NCBI RefSeq assembly: GCF_034702125.1 | Contig: NC_085870.1 | Coordinates: 4,050,253 to 4,114,252, forward strand | Origin: Engraulis encrasicolus | Lineage: Eukaryota > Chordata > Actinopteri > Clupeiformes > Engraulidae | DNA: 64,000 nt | Reading direction: 5' to 3' | Shown: piece after piece, positions 48,326 to 60,785 of the stretch | Layout: each line of letters begins with the position of its first letter | Position numbering within the stretch: the stretch's first letter is position 1 | Made by a program: the position numbers and the translations under genes | The notes under the pieces: generated by a model | What the model was told of the DNA's origin: nothing | The model's input: only the letters and a program-made list of their open reading frames with translations | Databases searched by the model: none

Positions 48326-48568
48326 CAGTGGTTTTAAAGTGGGGGTACGTGATTTGTGACAGCATCAATTAATTAGGAAACTTATCTCCCACCTACTGTC
48401 ATTTCTTCTCTTTTTCCATCTGTTTGGTCCATCACTTACTGCTGCGTGCTCATTCTAGTCTTTTTGTATTCAAACACGGACAGAAGTTTTTTTTGTTTTT
48501 TTTTTATCTCACCTCAGGAGAAGTGGGTGGACTGCGTACCCCCGCATACCACGCCCACTACACCTCTG
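48326..48568. mobile_element. hAT-type MITE (CAGTGGTTTTAAAG), copy A
   Basis: Perfect CTCCCTAC duplication at 48318-48325 and 48569-48576. Homologous to 22081-22346. Confidence 0.87.
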
Positions 48569-48902
48569 CTCCCTACCCTCCAACAACCTGTCTCTCTCCA
48601 CCTCCCCAGTAGCATCACACATTGTAACCGCATGAATAGACCAGGCGCGATGCGATTCAAGCGACAGAGTGCAGCAGCAAGCGATACGAGCGATTGAAGA
48701 GACTAGAGTATGTCCGTACAGGCAGAAGGCAAAGCATCCAAACATTCCCATTGGCTGTGGTCACTGACCTCTATACAGTCATTGGCTGTCGCGGCTAGTC
48801 GCCGAACCGCGTCATAGAAAGTTGAAAGGATTTCAACTTCAAACTGTCGCTCTCGTTGCGCGACTCGCCTCCATAATCGCTTTTGTCGCGCGACTCAATA
48901 CT
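48569..48902. other. Sequence before the gap
   Basis: Contains repeated GCGATTCAAGCGAC / GTCGCGCGACTC words in opposing sense, probably the left part of a repeat cut by the gap. No gene seen. Confidence 0.4.
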
Positions 48903-49000
48903 NNNNNNNNNNNNNNNNNNNNNNNNNNNNNNNNNNNNNNNNNNNNNNNNNNNNNNNNNNNNNNNNNNNNNNNNNNNNNNNNNNNNNNNNNNNNNNNNNN
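48903..49000. other. Assembly gap, 98 N
   Basis: Unresolved bases, at the junction between the two copies of the duplicated locus. Confidence 0.99.
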
Positions 49001-50368
49001 GTTAATACAGGTATTAGTAAACCGTTATTAGTCAACCATTTCGCGGAAGGTTATTGTGAAGTGTTACCACCGTGTTAAACCGTGTCATAGGCAGGCTAGT
49101 AATCATAAGCTGAGGTAAACAATCTCTTAGACTAATTAGCGAGGTGTGGTAAACCATCTCAGACTAATTCCCCAGTGACTGCACGCTTCTCTTCGCAGGA
49201 TGATTGTTTTGAGTCGTCTTCCTATACAGATCTGTGGTCTCTTTTTTTTAAAAGATTTTCTTTGGTCTTTTTCGACTTTACTTGACAGGACAGTGTGAGA
49301 GGCGGACAGAAAGCGAACTGGGAGAGAGGTTTAAAAGGTAAATTACAAGTTCAACTACCGTACCAGCACTTGTTGAATGGACCCCAAAGAACTTCATGAT
49401 TGGAAGTCATGGGAATGTAGATTTGCATTGCATGTTGTCATCGCAAAGAACTTAGCACTCTCTCTCATTGAAGTTATCTTTACAATGCTGCGCTGCAAAG
49501 GCAAAGTATGTAGCCTAACTATGCCGAAGATTGAATCTGAGAAAAATGTCGGCAAAGCCTTAGTAGGTATTAGGTTGGATATTGTGGTTACTTCACATTT
49601 GACCCAGCAATATCACATTTAGACCATAAGGCTTCTAGTGGGGTCGTAGGCATGTTCATTTTTTCTCAGTCATTTCAAATTTGTGTTAAAGTTTGGTTTT
49701 CACTCCCAAGTTGAAGTTTAGGGTCTATAGAACAATTTGGGTTCGAGTGTCAAACACACAGATAACAAAATGGCCTGCGGGGGGCGCTCTAAAATATATA
49801 AACTGCTATAACTTTTTATTAGTTTGACCAAATTTAACATATGAGGTATGCATGGATTCAGCATTAAGAGGAGGAGCTCGTGAGCTAAGTATTTGGTTAC
49901 CAGATTAAAGACACACTATGTCATAAACACACTTTTAGCCCATGGACAGCAAAATTCAGGGTTTTTTAAGATAAAGGGTGGAAATGCCCTCCAAGTTGCA
50001 ATGAAACATAATTTATTGTTACAAGTTATTGTAAATTAAGCCTGGTATATCATTCAACTTGATTTGTTCAGAATATCCCTGAAGCACAAAGATACCTAGG
50101 ATACATATACGCAAATATGGCTGCATAAAGCCTATGTGATATTTAGGACCCAACTTGAAACTTTGATGAAGCCATATTCTATTCACACATAAAATCACAA
50201 AAAAAGTTATATCTGGAAGAAAATAAATCAATAATAACAATAATAATAATAATAATAAGACTGCATTTCTGGAGAGACAATGCTATTGGTATGCTTGCGG
50301 ATTATGCACACATACACACACACAGAGCTGTTGTATACACACACAGAAACACAAGGGAAAGAGATAGA

Positions 50369-50387
50369 GGTGTGTGTGTGTGTGTGT

Positions 50388-50482
<95 letters not shown>
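50369..50482. repeat. (TG)n microsatellite
   Basis: About 55 TG units with one CTC interruption, followed by a short GA tract. Confidence 0.97.
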
Positions 50483-50486
<4 letters not shown>

Positions 50487-50579
50487 AGAGAGAGAGAGAG
50501 ATATTTGTGTGTGCGTGTGTGTGTGTGTGTGCGTGTGCATGCATGTATGGAGATGCTTCAGGTACCTTTCAGCAATGGG

Positions 50580-50665
50580 TGGGTAGGGAGAGGTAAGGGT
50601 GGGATTCGAACCCGCAACCCTCTGACAGACCAACACCCTACCCAGTAGGCCACTGCCACTTAATG
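50580..50665 (-). repeat. tRNA-like SINE head on minus
   Basis: On minus it reads GTAGGGTGTTGGTCTGTCAG then GGTTGCGGGTTCGAATCCC, a good pol III B box. The tail is not clear. Confidence 0.55.
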
Positions 50666-53149
50666 ACAGCAGAGGTCTAAAGTTCTACAAGGCTGCATGT
50701 GTATGTGTGTGTATGACTGAAGATTCTAAAGGTGACAGTTTGGCAGTCAATAGCTGAGTAATATGTGCAGCCTTATTTTTACGCTGTCATATCTCCAAAA
50801 GTTTTGCAAGTTGTCAGATGATATTGACACACAAATGGCACAAACCTGCTCTTCATGTCAAAGCTGAGATCACTTTTCTTGGCCAAATGGTTCAGTCAAA
50901 AAATGGACATATTCAGGCCTATGCGCTGAGCTGTTCACACATTTTTTTGTAAGTGAATGGGGTCACATCATAGGGATTTTAAAACTGCTCTCTTTGAAAC
51001 ATTTTTAAGAGTTGGCTTATGATCTTCACACAGTTTGTATTCAATACCTCCAATACCTCTCTGACAATGCCTTTACCTAGTTGATACCTAGTTAAAAACC
51101 CCAGGACAGGTCACCTCTCACTCTAACTGCCACAATTGGTGACATTATCATCTTGACCTTTCTACCATTCATTTCAATGAGGGGGAAAACAGAGAGAAAA
51201 CTGAGGAAAAACAAGTCTGGTGAACGAATGAAAGGGGGTAGGCCAGCGAAAGATACTCCACCCTGAGACCTTTTCGAGCCGTTCGTTTTGGCACTCGAAC
51301 CGTGTCTCTATCTCGAACGCTGCAACGATTCAAAGCCGCCTTACTAATGCATGGCGATTCCCATATGCCGAGGTGAATGGAAAAATGTAGAATAATAATA
51401 AACTGTTGATGAACAATTAATATGCTTTCCCGCAAGCATACTAAATAAACTGTTGGAAAACAATTAGTATGCTTGCTGGGGGCAAGCAGAGGCCTTTGGC
51501 AAGCATACTAAATAATACTATAGGACTATTTCATACATGGTAGACACAATCATCTGCTCTGGGACTGTCCATTTGTTACCAGCATAGTTGACAGGAATGA
51601 AAACCGTTTTTATTATCTGCATTTGCCAGAAATGCCTGCCAATCTGGTAACAAATGAACAGTTCCCAGATTTGGACTACACTACCAAAGCAATGCAGTTT
51701 CCAAAGATGTTTTCCAACTAGAGGTGAAGTGCAGCTGTACTAGTACTTGTACAAATAGACCTGACAGATCTCGGTGCAAGTGCATGAAGGCAGAGTTAAA
51801 GTGCACACGTCTGTGCAAGTGCACATGCAATTTCTAAGACTGACCACTGACTGTTTTTGCATCTGTTCTCTGTCATAGTTATTGTAGAGTGGAGTATTGG
51901 AATAAATGTTATCCCTATGGTCTTCTGTTTACTTTTTGAATGCAAGAAAAAATGATGTTCCCCATAGTATTTATCATCATCATCATCATTATTACTATTA
52001 TTATTATTATTGATTTACTTTCTTCCAGATATATAGTGTTTAAGTTGTGAATAAAATGATGGCTTGATTGAAAACAAGCTGGTACTCATGATCCTCCTAA
52101 ATTCATAAACTCAAAGTTGCAAGTTGGGTCCTAAATATCACATAGGCTTTATGCAGCTATATTTGTGTATATGTATCCTAAGTATCTGTGTGCTTCAGGG
52201 ATATTCTGAACAAATCAAGTTAAGCGATAACCCAGGGTTTATTTACAATGAATTGTAACAATAAATTATGTCTCATTGCAACTTGGAGGGCATTTCCACC
52301 CTTTATCTTAAAAAAGTCAGGATTTAGCTGTCCATTGGCTAAAAGTGTGTTTATTACATAGTGTGTCTTTAATATGGTAATCAACTATTTAGCCCACCGG
52401 TTTCTCCTCTTCATGCTGAATCCATACATACCTCATGTGTTAAATTTGGTTTAACTAATCAAAAGTTATAGCAGTTTATATATTTTAGAGCGCCCCCCGC
52501 AGGCCATTTTGTTATCTGTGTGTTTGACACTCGAACTCAAATTGTTCTATAGACCCTAAACTTCAACTTGGAAGTGAAAACCAAACTTTAACATCAATTT
52601 GAAATGACTGAGCCTATTACGACCCCACTATTCGTCACAAGATAAAAAAAAAGGTGTAATGAAGACTATTTTCAGTTTAAACCCAATTTTGACATAGTAT
52701 GTAGTTAGTTACTGCCCTTTTCCTTTGTATGGCAGAATTGTATAGCGCTTCAGCCTCTTAGACTGTATAAAGGGCACCCAATCTCTTTTTTAGATAAGGA
52801 GGTTGAATCTTATCGATAACCTTTTTCTCCTGCTTCTGGAAAATGATGACAAGGTGATCATACAGTACTTCCCAGCATTAGACCTACTGGTTAATCCAAA
52901 GGCCATAATATACAGTATTATACTGTAACACACCATAAGGATATCAGACGACCCAGTTTCTGTGTCCAAGTCCAGTTCAAATATTTGTGCACATCTTTAA
53001 ACGTAAAAGAAAATAAACACGGCAGCCTCACATGACTACAGTATTTTGTGAGCATGCATGACCCAGAGGGTTTAAAGGTCTATGCGTGGCATTTATAATG
53101 ATCCCGGGGTGGACAAATAACAGATGACAGGCCTACGGTCTCCTGCAGG

Positions 53150-53346
53150 CAGTGTTGCCAGATTGGACTGTTTCCCGCCCAATTGGGCTGCTTAGGATGA
53201 CTGTGTGCGGGTAAAAATGGCATTTAGCAGAAAACCCGGCCAATTTTTGCCATAGAAATCAATAGAATTGGGCGGGATTTTGTGCTTCTAGGCGGGTTTT
53301 GAGCATTTTTGGGGCTGGAAATCATCAGCCTCATCTGGCAACCCTG
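53150..53346. mobile_element. hAT-type MITE (CAGTGTTGCCAGAT), copy B
   Basis: Counterpart of 40940-41137 with the same CCTGCAGG flanks. Confidence 0.9.
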
Positions 53347-53966
53347 CCTGCAGGTCTGTGGTAGACAGACAGACAGACAGGCAGTCACTGTGCTCTTTGT
53401 GACAGTCGAGCCGGCGGCCTATATGGGTTAAACACCACAGGTGAGGGACCTTTGCTCCCTCACACAAACACACGGTTGGTTCACTGACTGCACAGTACAC
53501 ACACACCACAATAACCTTCAAAGACAAATTCAAACATCAACTAAACTGTTTGCTTTGAGCCCAACTACCTACTTGGAAGAAGGAGGTTAGTGTCAGTTCA
53601 GTTGTGCGTTTTGTTTACCATGGTGACATCACAAGACACCAGAGCAAGGTAGCTCTGGATACTTTCAAAATGGAACAAAACTGGTTGTTGTTGTCACCCT
53701 TTGGCAGTAACCGAAGGTCTGAAATGGCCTTCAAAGAGTTTACACAGCAGCTTGAACTGCTCTTTTTAAACCCATGAACTTGGATACCTGAGCGCATGAA
53801 TAATGTTGTGTATTTTCCTGTATTTTCATCCAAGCCACATGTCGCACTTCGGTCTCCATGAGAGCTTAAGAGTACATTAAGACAAATATCCTTTAAGCTT
53901 TTTTTTTTTCTAAAGCGGTGACAGGCTGTCACTTCCTGTTTTTAAATCATTACTAATCAGCTTTAA

Positions 53967-54314
53967 AGGTGCACTGTGTGAGATTTTTAGTTGTTTATTT
54001 CCAGAATGCATGTTGCCCATTCACTAATGTTAATGTAATGTAATAATGTTCATGAATACTTACCACCAGCATCAAATTCTAAGTATTCATTTTTACTGGA
54101 AAAATTGGGATCTTCTCCATGGTCCGCCATCTTGAATTTCCAAAAATAGCCATTTTTAGCTGCAAAAATGACTCTACTTGGACCATACTAGAAAATATTT
54201 GTTTATTACTTGGTAAACTTTCATGTAAAGATCAAATTTGGCAATAGGCAGCCCAGTTTCAATGAACAGCATAGTTGCAGTACCTTTTTTGACCATTTCC
54301 TGCACAGTGTCCCT
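53967..54314. mobile_element. TTAA MITE, family 1, only in copy B
   Basis: AGGTGCACTGTGTGAG ... CTGCACAGTGTCCCT with TTAA at 53963-53966 and 54315-54318. Copy A reads CAGCTTTAAAGCAC at this point, the empty site. Confidence 0.9.
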
Positions 54315-54703
54315 TTAAAGCACTTCATAGCTCCAAGGCCTGAGGCCTCCCAATCAAGCTATACTTGAGCACAGAGCCGTATGTTATTATTATTATCATC
54401 CTAATATAGGGCTCTGCTTGAGCAGACTCTTTGGTGACCACTGGTGGTTAGACAGTTACACAACATGAAACAAACACTCCCATCAGTACTCCTCTTCTCT
54501 TATCCCCTCAGTCAACACCAGCCCCTCCACTCACTCTCTCCCTCCTCCATCTCCCTGAGGGCCAGCTATCCTGCCATCGGCCCAGCGCTACGAAAGGAGA
54601 CACCCCTGTTACCAGGGCAACCGGCCTCGCTAAAGAGCCGGTGTATGTCATGAGCCAAGCGGGTGACCTGCATGTATCAGCTGGCCCAACACTATTACCC
54701 GAC

Positions 54704-54732
54704 ACACACACACACACACGCACACGCACACG

Positions 54733-54787
<55 letters not shown>

Positions 54788-54803
54788 ACGCACGCACACA
54801 CAC
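54704..54803. repeat. (CA)n microsatellite, copy B
   Basis: CA units with CACG interruptions; longer than the copy A counterpart. Confidence 0.95.
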
Positions 54804-54852
54804 AGTAACAGATGACAGGTGACAATGTATTTATTCTACAGATAACATTTCT

Positions 54853-54982
54853 GGGGTGAGTTTCTCAAAAGAGAAGTTGTTAGCCTGTTAGCAACTTCGG
54901 TAGTTGCCAATGGGAAAATGCATTGAAAACAACAAAGTAGCTAAAATGTAGTAAGCAACTTTGGTTTTGAGAAATTCACCCC
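54853..54982. mobile_element. Short MITE, GGGGTGA ends, only in copy B
   Basis: Complement of 3889-4018. Copy A lacks it (ACATTTCTGAATTAGG). Confidence 0.75.
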
Positions 54983-55147
54983 TGAATTGGGAGGAGAAAG
55001 AAAAAAGTTTCTTTTGTAAACAGCCTGGGGTTCATACAATACTGTACTTTATTTTTTCAGGTACAGTACAGTATGTTGTGGTGTCATGTTATGGTCTATG
55101 ATGTAACTACAGTGATAAGGTTGATAATTGCTACTTCCTTTCAGTAA

Positions 55148-55409
55148 GGTGCTGTTTCCACGTAGCTGTATATTTTTATATGTAGATATTTTTTTATCTT
55201 GGTTGCATTGGTTTTGCATTGGTTTTGGCCTTCCGTTTCCACGTAGCAGATATTTAAAATCCAGGTATAAAAAGCAGGAGAAAAAAATATCCTGTTTAGG
55301 GGGCTTTGTTACAATGGAGGATTTATTTTTATCCACATGTTGCGTTTACACCTCAACAGGAGAAAAAAATACCCTGCTAAAAAATATCCTGCTACGTGGA
55401 AACAGCACC
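55148..55409. mobile_element. Harbinger-type MITE, copy 3, only in copy B
   Basis: TAA at 55145-55147 and 55410-55412; ends GGTGCTGTTTCCACGTAGC and complement. Copy A has TTTAAGTCAGAC at the site. Confidence 0.87.
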
Positions 55410-55432
55410 TAAGTCACACATACAATCTTTAA

Positions 55433-55785
55433 AGGTACAATGTGCAGGATATGGCCAAAAAAGGTACTGCAACTATGCTGCTCATTGAAACTGATTTGCC
55501 TATTGCCAAATTTGATCTTTACATGAAAGTTCACTAAGTAATAAACTAATATTTTCTAGTAGGGCCCAGGTACAGTCATTTTTGCAGCTAAAAATGGCTA
55601 TTTCTGGAAATTCAAACACCATGGAGAAGATCCCCCTTTTCACATATGAAAAGTATTTTTTTTTCCAGTCATAATGAATACTTAGGATTTGATGGTGGTG
55701 GTAAGTATTCATGAAAAGGTAACATTAGTGAATGGGTAGCATGAATTCTGGAAATAAACAACTAAAAATCATACACAGTGTACCT
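55433..55785. mobile_element. TTAA MITE, family 1, second insertion in copy B
   Basis: AGGTACAATGTGCAGG ... ACACAGTGTACCT with TTAA at 55429-55432 and 55786-55789. Copy A reads CAATCTTTAAGGTGTGCCC. Confidence 0.88.
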
Positions 55786-55814
55786 TTAAATTGTGCCCAA
55801 CATGTCCACTCCTC

Positions 55815-55990
55815 ATTCTTTATTTATTTATCTAAGGGCTTGTTTGCCTTCACTCTTGACAGGACTGTGGAGGAATGAAAGGAAATGAGTGGGGAGACTA
55901 GAGAAATGGGGAAGGATCGGCAAATGATCCGGGCCGGAACCGAACCCGGGTTGCCGGCGCAGTAACCCAGTGCAGCATCGTTAGGCTAGG
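55815..55990 (-). repeat. tRNA-derived SINE, copy B
   Basis: Counterpart of the SINE at 42846-43020. Confidence 0.62.
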
Positions 55991-56639
55991 CTTACTGCAG
56001 GGCCCAAAATGTCCACTCATGGACTACGGTTTTGTTCTGTGCATTTTACACTATGTACTAAACAAGTGAACATGTATGATACAGCCTCAGACTATGATGA
56101 AGGCCACTCCTTGGCCGAAACATGTTGGCGTTTTGTACAATGATTTAGCCATTTAATAAAGCTATTTTAACTTTTTGGGAAGAGTGCCTTGGATACTTCG
56201 TTTCTTTTACAGCCTCAGACTATATTTGTAACTTCATGAAAGAAAGTAGCAGTTTATATTTGACCTGTATCTGTCTGCCTTGGAAAACGTTTCCCCCCTT
56301 TTAGGTGGCACAGGCCTGATAATAGAATAGAATCTCTTTGCTGTGAGCCCAAACCTTTAATTTTTGAAATAAAAAAACCTAATGACAATACTCTGCGAAA
56401 GCTTCACGTCACTTGAGGTATTTTGGGGAGAACTGCCCCGACTAACAAGAAAACAATTCCAATCTTTCAGAGAAAGCAGCAAAGATGTACACAAGCGAGA
56501 GAACATCTTTATTCGAGTTAAAACCGACACCCCACAGGTGGACAGCATCTGTGACAACATAGACGCCTCCCATAATGCATTGCGAGGGGGAGGAAGACGG
56601 ATTTCTTTTGCACCTAACAAAACAGGACATGTGATGCTG

Positions 56640-56651
56640 AGAGAGAGAAAT

Positions 56652-56682
<31 letters not shown>

Positions 56683-57091
56683 TTCAGAAGCTAAACAGAA
56701 CTCTTATAAATATGGCATCCTTATAACAAATGTGCAATATAGAGAGAATAAGAGAGAGATAGAGAGAGAGATGTATAAATACAGAGTGCCCTTTTCCAAA
56801 CACAGAGAAGGACAGTGCAAAAACATACACACATAATACAGTTCCTGTGAGAGATCCTCCACCCTCTCAGTGCTTAGAGGGGCGCACTATGCTTACAAGG
56901 GTGTCCACACATGTCAGGCGATTCATGGGTCGATAAATTTAATTGTTAAGAGAGAGAGACAGAAAGAGTGAGAGAGAGAGTCAAGAGAGAGAGAGAGAGA
57001 GAGGGAGGACACAGAGAGAGAGAGAGAGAGAAGGATATAAGAGGGAGGACAGAGAGAGAGAGAGGGATGAGAGAGAGAGAGAGAGAGGGAG

Positions 57092-57120
<29 letters not shown>
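56640..57120. repeat. (GA)n-rich block, copy B
   Basis: GA tracts broken by GGAGGACA and GATATAA. The pattern of interruptions differs strongly from copy A, showing independent slippage. Confidence 0.93.
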
Positions 57121-57129
<9 letters not shown>

Positions 57130-57435
57130 CACAGACAGGAAGAGACAAAGACTGAAAAGAGAGGTGTTATGTAATGCATTGTATGTTTGCGTTTGTGTGT
57201 GCGAGTGTGTGTAATGTGTGTCTTGTTGTCTGATGGCCATCTTCTGTACAGTATCCCCCAAGAGACGGAGAGGGAGAGAAACTGAGAGAATAGACGCTGT
57301 GGGAATTGTGTTGGGGAAGTATGGGGGGGGGTAGAGGAGTCTGACGGGAGGGGGGTGGGGGTGGGGGGCAGGGGTGGCGCCTATGGGCAGGGTAGCCTCG
57401 GTGCGGCGGGGGGGGGGGGGGGGGGATGTCGGCGC

Positions 57436-57570
57436 TCAGAGGCCGGCGTCGTTGTAAGTGGGCGTGGAGACCTTCAGGATGCTCTGAGCGTTTTCCTCCA
57501 TGAAGGGGCGCCATTTCACCTCTCCCGTCAGCAGCAGGTCCTCTCCGTCCAGCGCATCGATGAACTGCAT
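57436..57570 (-). CDS. 3'-terminal coding exon, copy B (gene not recognised)
   Basis: Same CAG acceptor, same 44-residue product (MQFIDALDG ... STPTYNDAGL) and stop as 44434-44568. The one base difference I see within the exon is silent (GATGCC versus GACGCC, Asp). The TTC-rich tract before the acceptor is shorter than in copy A. Confidence 0.6.
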   Translation of the reverse strand: MQFIDALDGEDLLLTGEVKWRPFMEENAQSILKVSTPTYNDAGL

Positions 57571-58287
57571 CTGGTGGAGGAAGGACAGGAAGGAGAAGAA
57601 GAAGAAGAAGAAACGGGCCGTTTGAACAGTCAGCACAGACAGAAAACAGACATCAGAAGACAGAAAACTTCATCAATGCTTGTCTTTCCATTCAACACAT
57701 TGACAGTTGTGGAGCCACTTAGTTTTAGCAAGATTTTGCCAAACATACCATGCGTACGTACATTTAAATGGATTACACTGCACTCAAAGGTGCCAGACAT
57801 AAACAAAACAAAAAACACACAAAGAAAAGTGTCTGCCCACTTAAATCCTTTTTTTTGTTGTTGCTTCGGTCAAAGACCCTAAACCAAAAAGGATTTAAGT
57901 GTGCATTTTTGTTTCAGTTTAGTCAATCCAACTATGCAAGCTGGACTTAACGAGGAGCTGCTATGATGCAGTTGAGAACACATGGCATAACAAAATCAGT
58001 AGCACTTACTGTACACAAAAGAAGGCTTACACAGTATAAGGTCCACACATACCTGCTACTCAGCAACACAATGTTTATCTTAACCCTCCCATTACTCAGT
58101 ATTAATCTGCTATTTCTGCCAATTAAGTTGTTTTCTAATCGTGTTTGCATGTTCGTTCAACTAATAAGAGTTTACTCCTTTTCCGACTTTCGCATAACTC
58201 GAAAGTTCAGGCTGCCCTCTCTGTGACCTGTCTGGGTCTAACAGGCAACTTTGGTCAACTACCCGAAAGCTGCATTGGAGCACATAT

Positions 58288-58584
58288 TGGGCAGTCATGG
58301 GTGAGCGGTTAGGGCGTCAGACTTGCATCCCAGAGGTTGCCGGTTCGAATCCCGACCCGCCAGGTTGGTGGGGGGAGTAATCAACCAGTGCTCTCCCCCA
58401 TCCTCCTCCATGACTGAGGTACCGTCCCACCGCACTGCTCCCCATGGGGCGCCACTGAGGGCTGCCCCCTTGCACGGGTGAGGCATAAATGCAAATTCGT
58501 TGTGTGCAGTGTTCACTTGTGTGCTGTGGAGTGCTGTGTCACAATGACAATGGGAGTTGGAGTTTCCCAATGGGCTTTCACTTT
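58288..58584 (+). repeat. tRNA-derived SINE, full length, only in copy B
   Basis: Head GGCAGTCATGGGTGAGCGG (A box GTGAGCGGTTAGGG), then GGTTGCCGGTTCGAATCCC (B box), body with CTCTCCCCCATCCTCCTCC, and CATAT on both sides. Copy A lacks it (GAGTACATATCGGAAC). Confidence 0.85.
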
Positions 58585-58987
58585 CATATCGGAACAGTTC
58601 ACTTAATACTTAAAGAATATAAAGCTGGTTTTATTTTACTTCTCTGAACACATACAGTACAGTTTGTTCTAATGGGTCTGAATCGACAGGCCAGCTAACT
58701 TACTTAACTCATTTCCCAAACATATTTCACACACCATGTTCAACGCAAGAAATATATAAAAACTAGACTGCCTGTGCAGTCGCCTTCGACTGCTTAAGGT
58801 ATATCCCCGAAACGCGACGCTTCCAGTCCCCAATCATTCCTACCACTCCCGTCCACCTTTCCATGAACGTTTATGATAAATACAAAATATAAAATAAATA
58901 TATTTAATATCTATACATATATCAATGACGTGCATAGGCTTAAAACCAAATGACTATTGTGAAAATGAAGGAAAAAATGGGGCAAAT

Positions 58988-59377
58988 GGTAACACTGTTT
59001 TAATGGTTCACTATTACAGTGGATATACCACATTAGGTACAGTGTAATAACCAGTGTAACAATATTTAATACCACGTCATACCAGTGTGACACCATGTAC
59101 CAATTTTGTACTTATATCATGTAGGCTATTTGTGTGTAAGTGGTATTACATGGTATTGCATATTTGTACACTGGTATTACACTAGTATTACACTAGTATT
59201 ACATGGTATTACATATTGTTACACTGGTTATTACACTGTACCTGGTATTGCCATTTTTACACTGGTATTACACTAGTATTACATGGTATTAAATATTGTT
59301 ACACTGGTTATTACACTGTAGGCCTACCTGATATGGTAGATTCACTGAAATGGTGAACCATTAAATTAAGGAGTTAC
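58988..59377. mobile_element. Nested MITE with GGTAACACTGTTTTAATGG end
   Basis: Left GGTAACACTGTTTTAATGG and TTCACTATTACAG; right CTGAAATGGTGAACC and GGAGTTACC. The interior repeats GTATTACACTGGTTATTACAC. Confidence 0.6.
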
Positions 59378-59379
59378 CG

Positions 59380-60500
59380 GGCAAATCAATCCACCCAGTC
59401 AGAAGTTATGGGCCAAATACAAATTCCACCATTTTGAAAGTGTTGACCTCCAAACTCGAATCAGTTCATGAACCTACCCTGCAGCATTCACACACAAAAT
59501 CTGGGACAAATCCATCCATCCAGTCAGAAGTAATGGGCAAAACAAAAATTCGGCCATCTTGAAATCGGCCATCTTGAAATTGTTGACCTCCAAACTCGAA
59601 TCAGTTCATGACCCTACCCTAGAACATTCACACACCAAATCTGGGACAAATCCATCCACCCGGTCAGAAGTTATGGACCAAACAAAATTTCGGCCATCTT
59701 GAATTCGGCCATCTTGAAAGTGTCTACCTCCAAACTCTAATCAGTTCATGAACCTGCCCTAGAGCATTCACACACCAAATCTGGGACAAATCCATCCACC
59801 CGGTCAGAAGTAATGGGCCAAACAAAAATTCGGCCATCTTGAATTCGGCCATCTTGAAATTGTTGACCTCCAAACTCGAATCAGTTCATGACCCTACCCT
59901 AGAACATTCACACACCAAATCTGGGACAAATCCATCCACCCGGTCAGAAGTTATGGACCAAACAAAAATTCGGCCATCTTGAATTCGGCCATCTTGAAAG
60001 TGTCAACCTCCAAACTCTAATCAGTTCATGAACCTGCCCTAGAGCATTCACACACCAAATCTGGGACAAATCCATCCACCCGGTCAGAAGTAATGGGCCA
60101 AACAAAAATTCGGCCATCTTGAATTCGGCCATCTTGAAATTGTTGACCTCCAAACTCGAATCATTTCATGAACCTACCCTAGAACATTCACACACCAAAT
60201 CTGGGACAAATCCATCCACCCGGTCAGAAGTTATGGACCAAACAAAAATTCGGCCATCTTGAATTCGGCCATCTTGAAAGTGTCAACCTCCAAACTCTAA
60301 TCAGTTCATGAACCTGCCCTAGAGCATTCACACACCAAATCTGGGACAAATCCATCCACCCGGTCAGAAGTAATGGGCCAAACAAAAATTCGGCCATCTT
60401 GAATTCGGCCATCTTGAAATTGTTGACCTCCAAACTCGAATCAGTTCATGAACCTGCCCTAGAGCATTCACACACCAAATCTGGGACAAATCCAAACATC
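59380..60500. repeat. 140-bp satellite with 280-bp higher-order period
   Basis: CATTCACACACCAAATCTGG recurs at 59625, 59765, 59905, 60045, 60185, 60325 and 60465, exactly 140 bp apart. Two unit types alternate (TTATGGACC with CTCTAATC versus TAATGGGCC with CTCGAATC). Each unit holds two CGGCCATCTTGAA words. Confidence 0.95.
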
Positions 60501-60785
60501 CGTTCAAAAGTTATCGCGTTAACACGAAAGACCTTACGCGGCGGACGCGGCGGCGGCGGCGGACGCGGCGGCGGCGGTGCACGCAAAACCATTACATCCC
60601 CGACGCTCCGCGTTTCGGGGATATAATTAAGTTGGGGTTGGGGTAAGTTAAATTGGGGTTAAATAACACAAACTGATTTCTTAAACGCCTGGCAATTAGC
60701 AGTTAAAACGCCCAATAACCTCGACATATCCCATGTGAAGATTTCTAATTGCAGCAAGTAAATCCACAGGGGGCAGCTACGCAAG

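Larger units (their letters stand above)
39733..48553. repeat. Segmental duplication, copy A
   Basis: Collinear with 49070-63718, starting ACCACCGTGTTTAACC and ending near ATACCACGCCC. Shared landmarks include the 40065 ATGGACCCCAAAGAACTTC block, the CCTGCAGG-flanked hAT MITE, the GA-rich blocks, the terminal coding exon and the G-rich minisatellite. Insertions unique to this copy are at about 40262, 42506, 45239 and 45915. Confidence 0.92.
49636..52630. mobile_element. 2,995-bp foldback-like element with ~520-bp inverted ends
   Basis: Ends TAGTGGGGTCGTA and TACGACCCCACTA. The arms pair from 49636 to about 50165 and from about 52113 to 52630. TTC flanks both sides. Removing the element and one TTC gives AAGGCTTCGTCACA, against AAGGATTTGTCACA in copy A. 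The interior holds (TG)n and a tRNA-like SINE. No transposase, so it is non-autonomous; superfamily not recognised. Confidence 0.9.
58757..60629. mobile_element. Compound insertion with satellite, only in copy B
   Basis: Sits where copy A has the 45915 MITE. Near its left is TATATCCCCGAAACGCGACGC and at its right GCTCCGCGTTTCGGGGATATA, an inverted pair about 1.8 kb apart. Between lie a nested element (58988-59377) and the 140-bp satellite. A GGCGGACGCGGCGGCGG tract lies at 60538-60576. Confidence 0.65.

Noticed and set aside
49377..49622. 81-codon frame MDPKELHDWKSWECRF...
   Set aside because: The copy A counterpart at 40045 is frame-broken (CGCTACAAAG... with indels), and no family or splice context is seen; probably ancient repeat sequence.
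53615..53932. Minus-strand frame MDENTGK...LLPKGDNNNQF, partly shared with copy A (41411-41629)
   Set aside because: The shared part follows from the duplication itself; there are no splice signals and no recognisable domain.
58305..58370. Functional tRNA gene
   Set aside because: A and B boxes are present but the acceptor stem does not pair and the body continues as the SINE; a related degraded copy sits at 1117.
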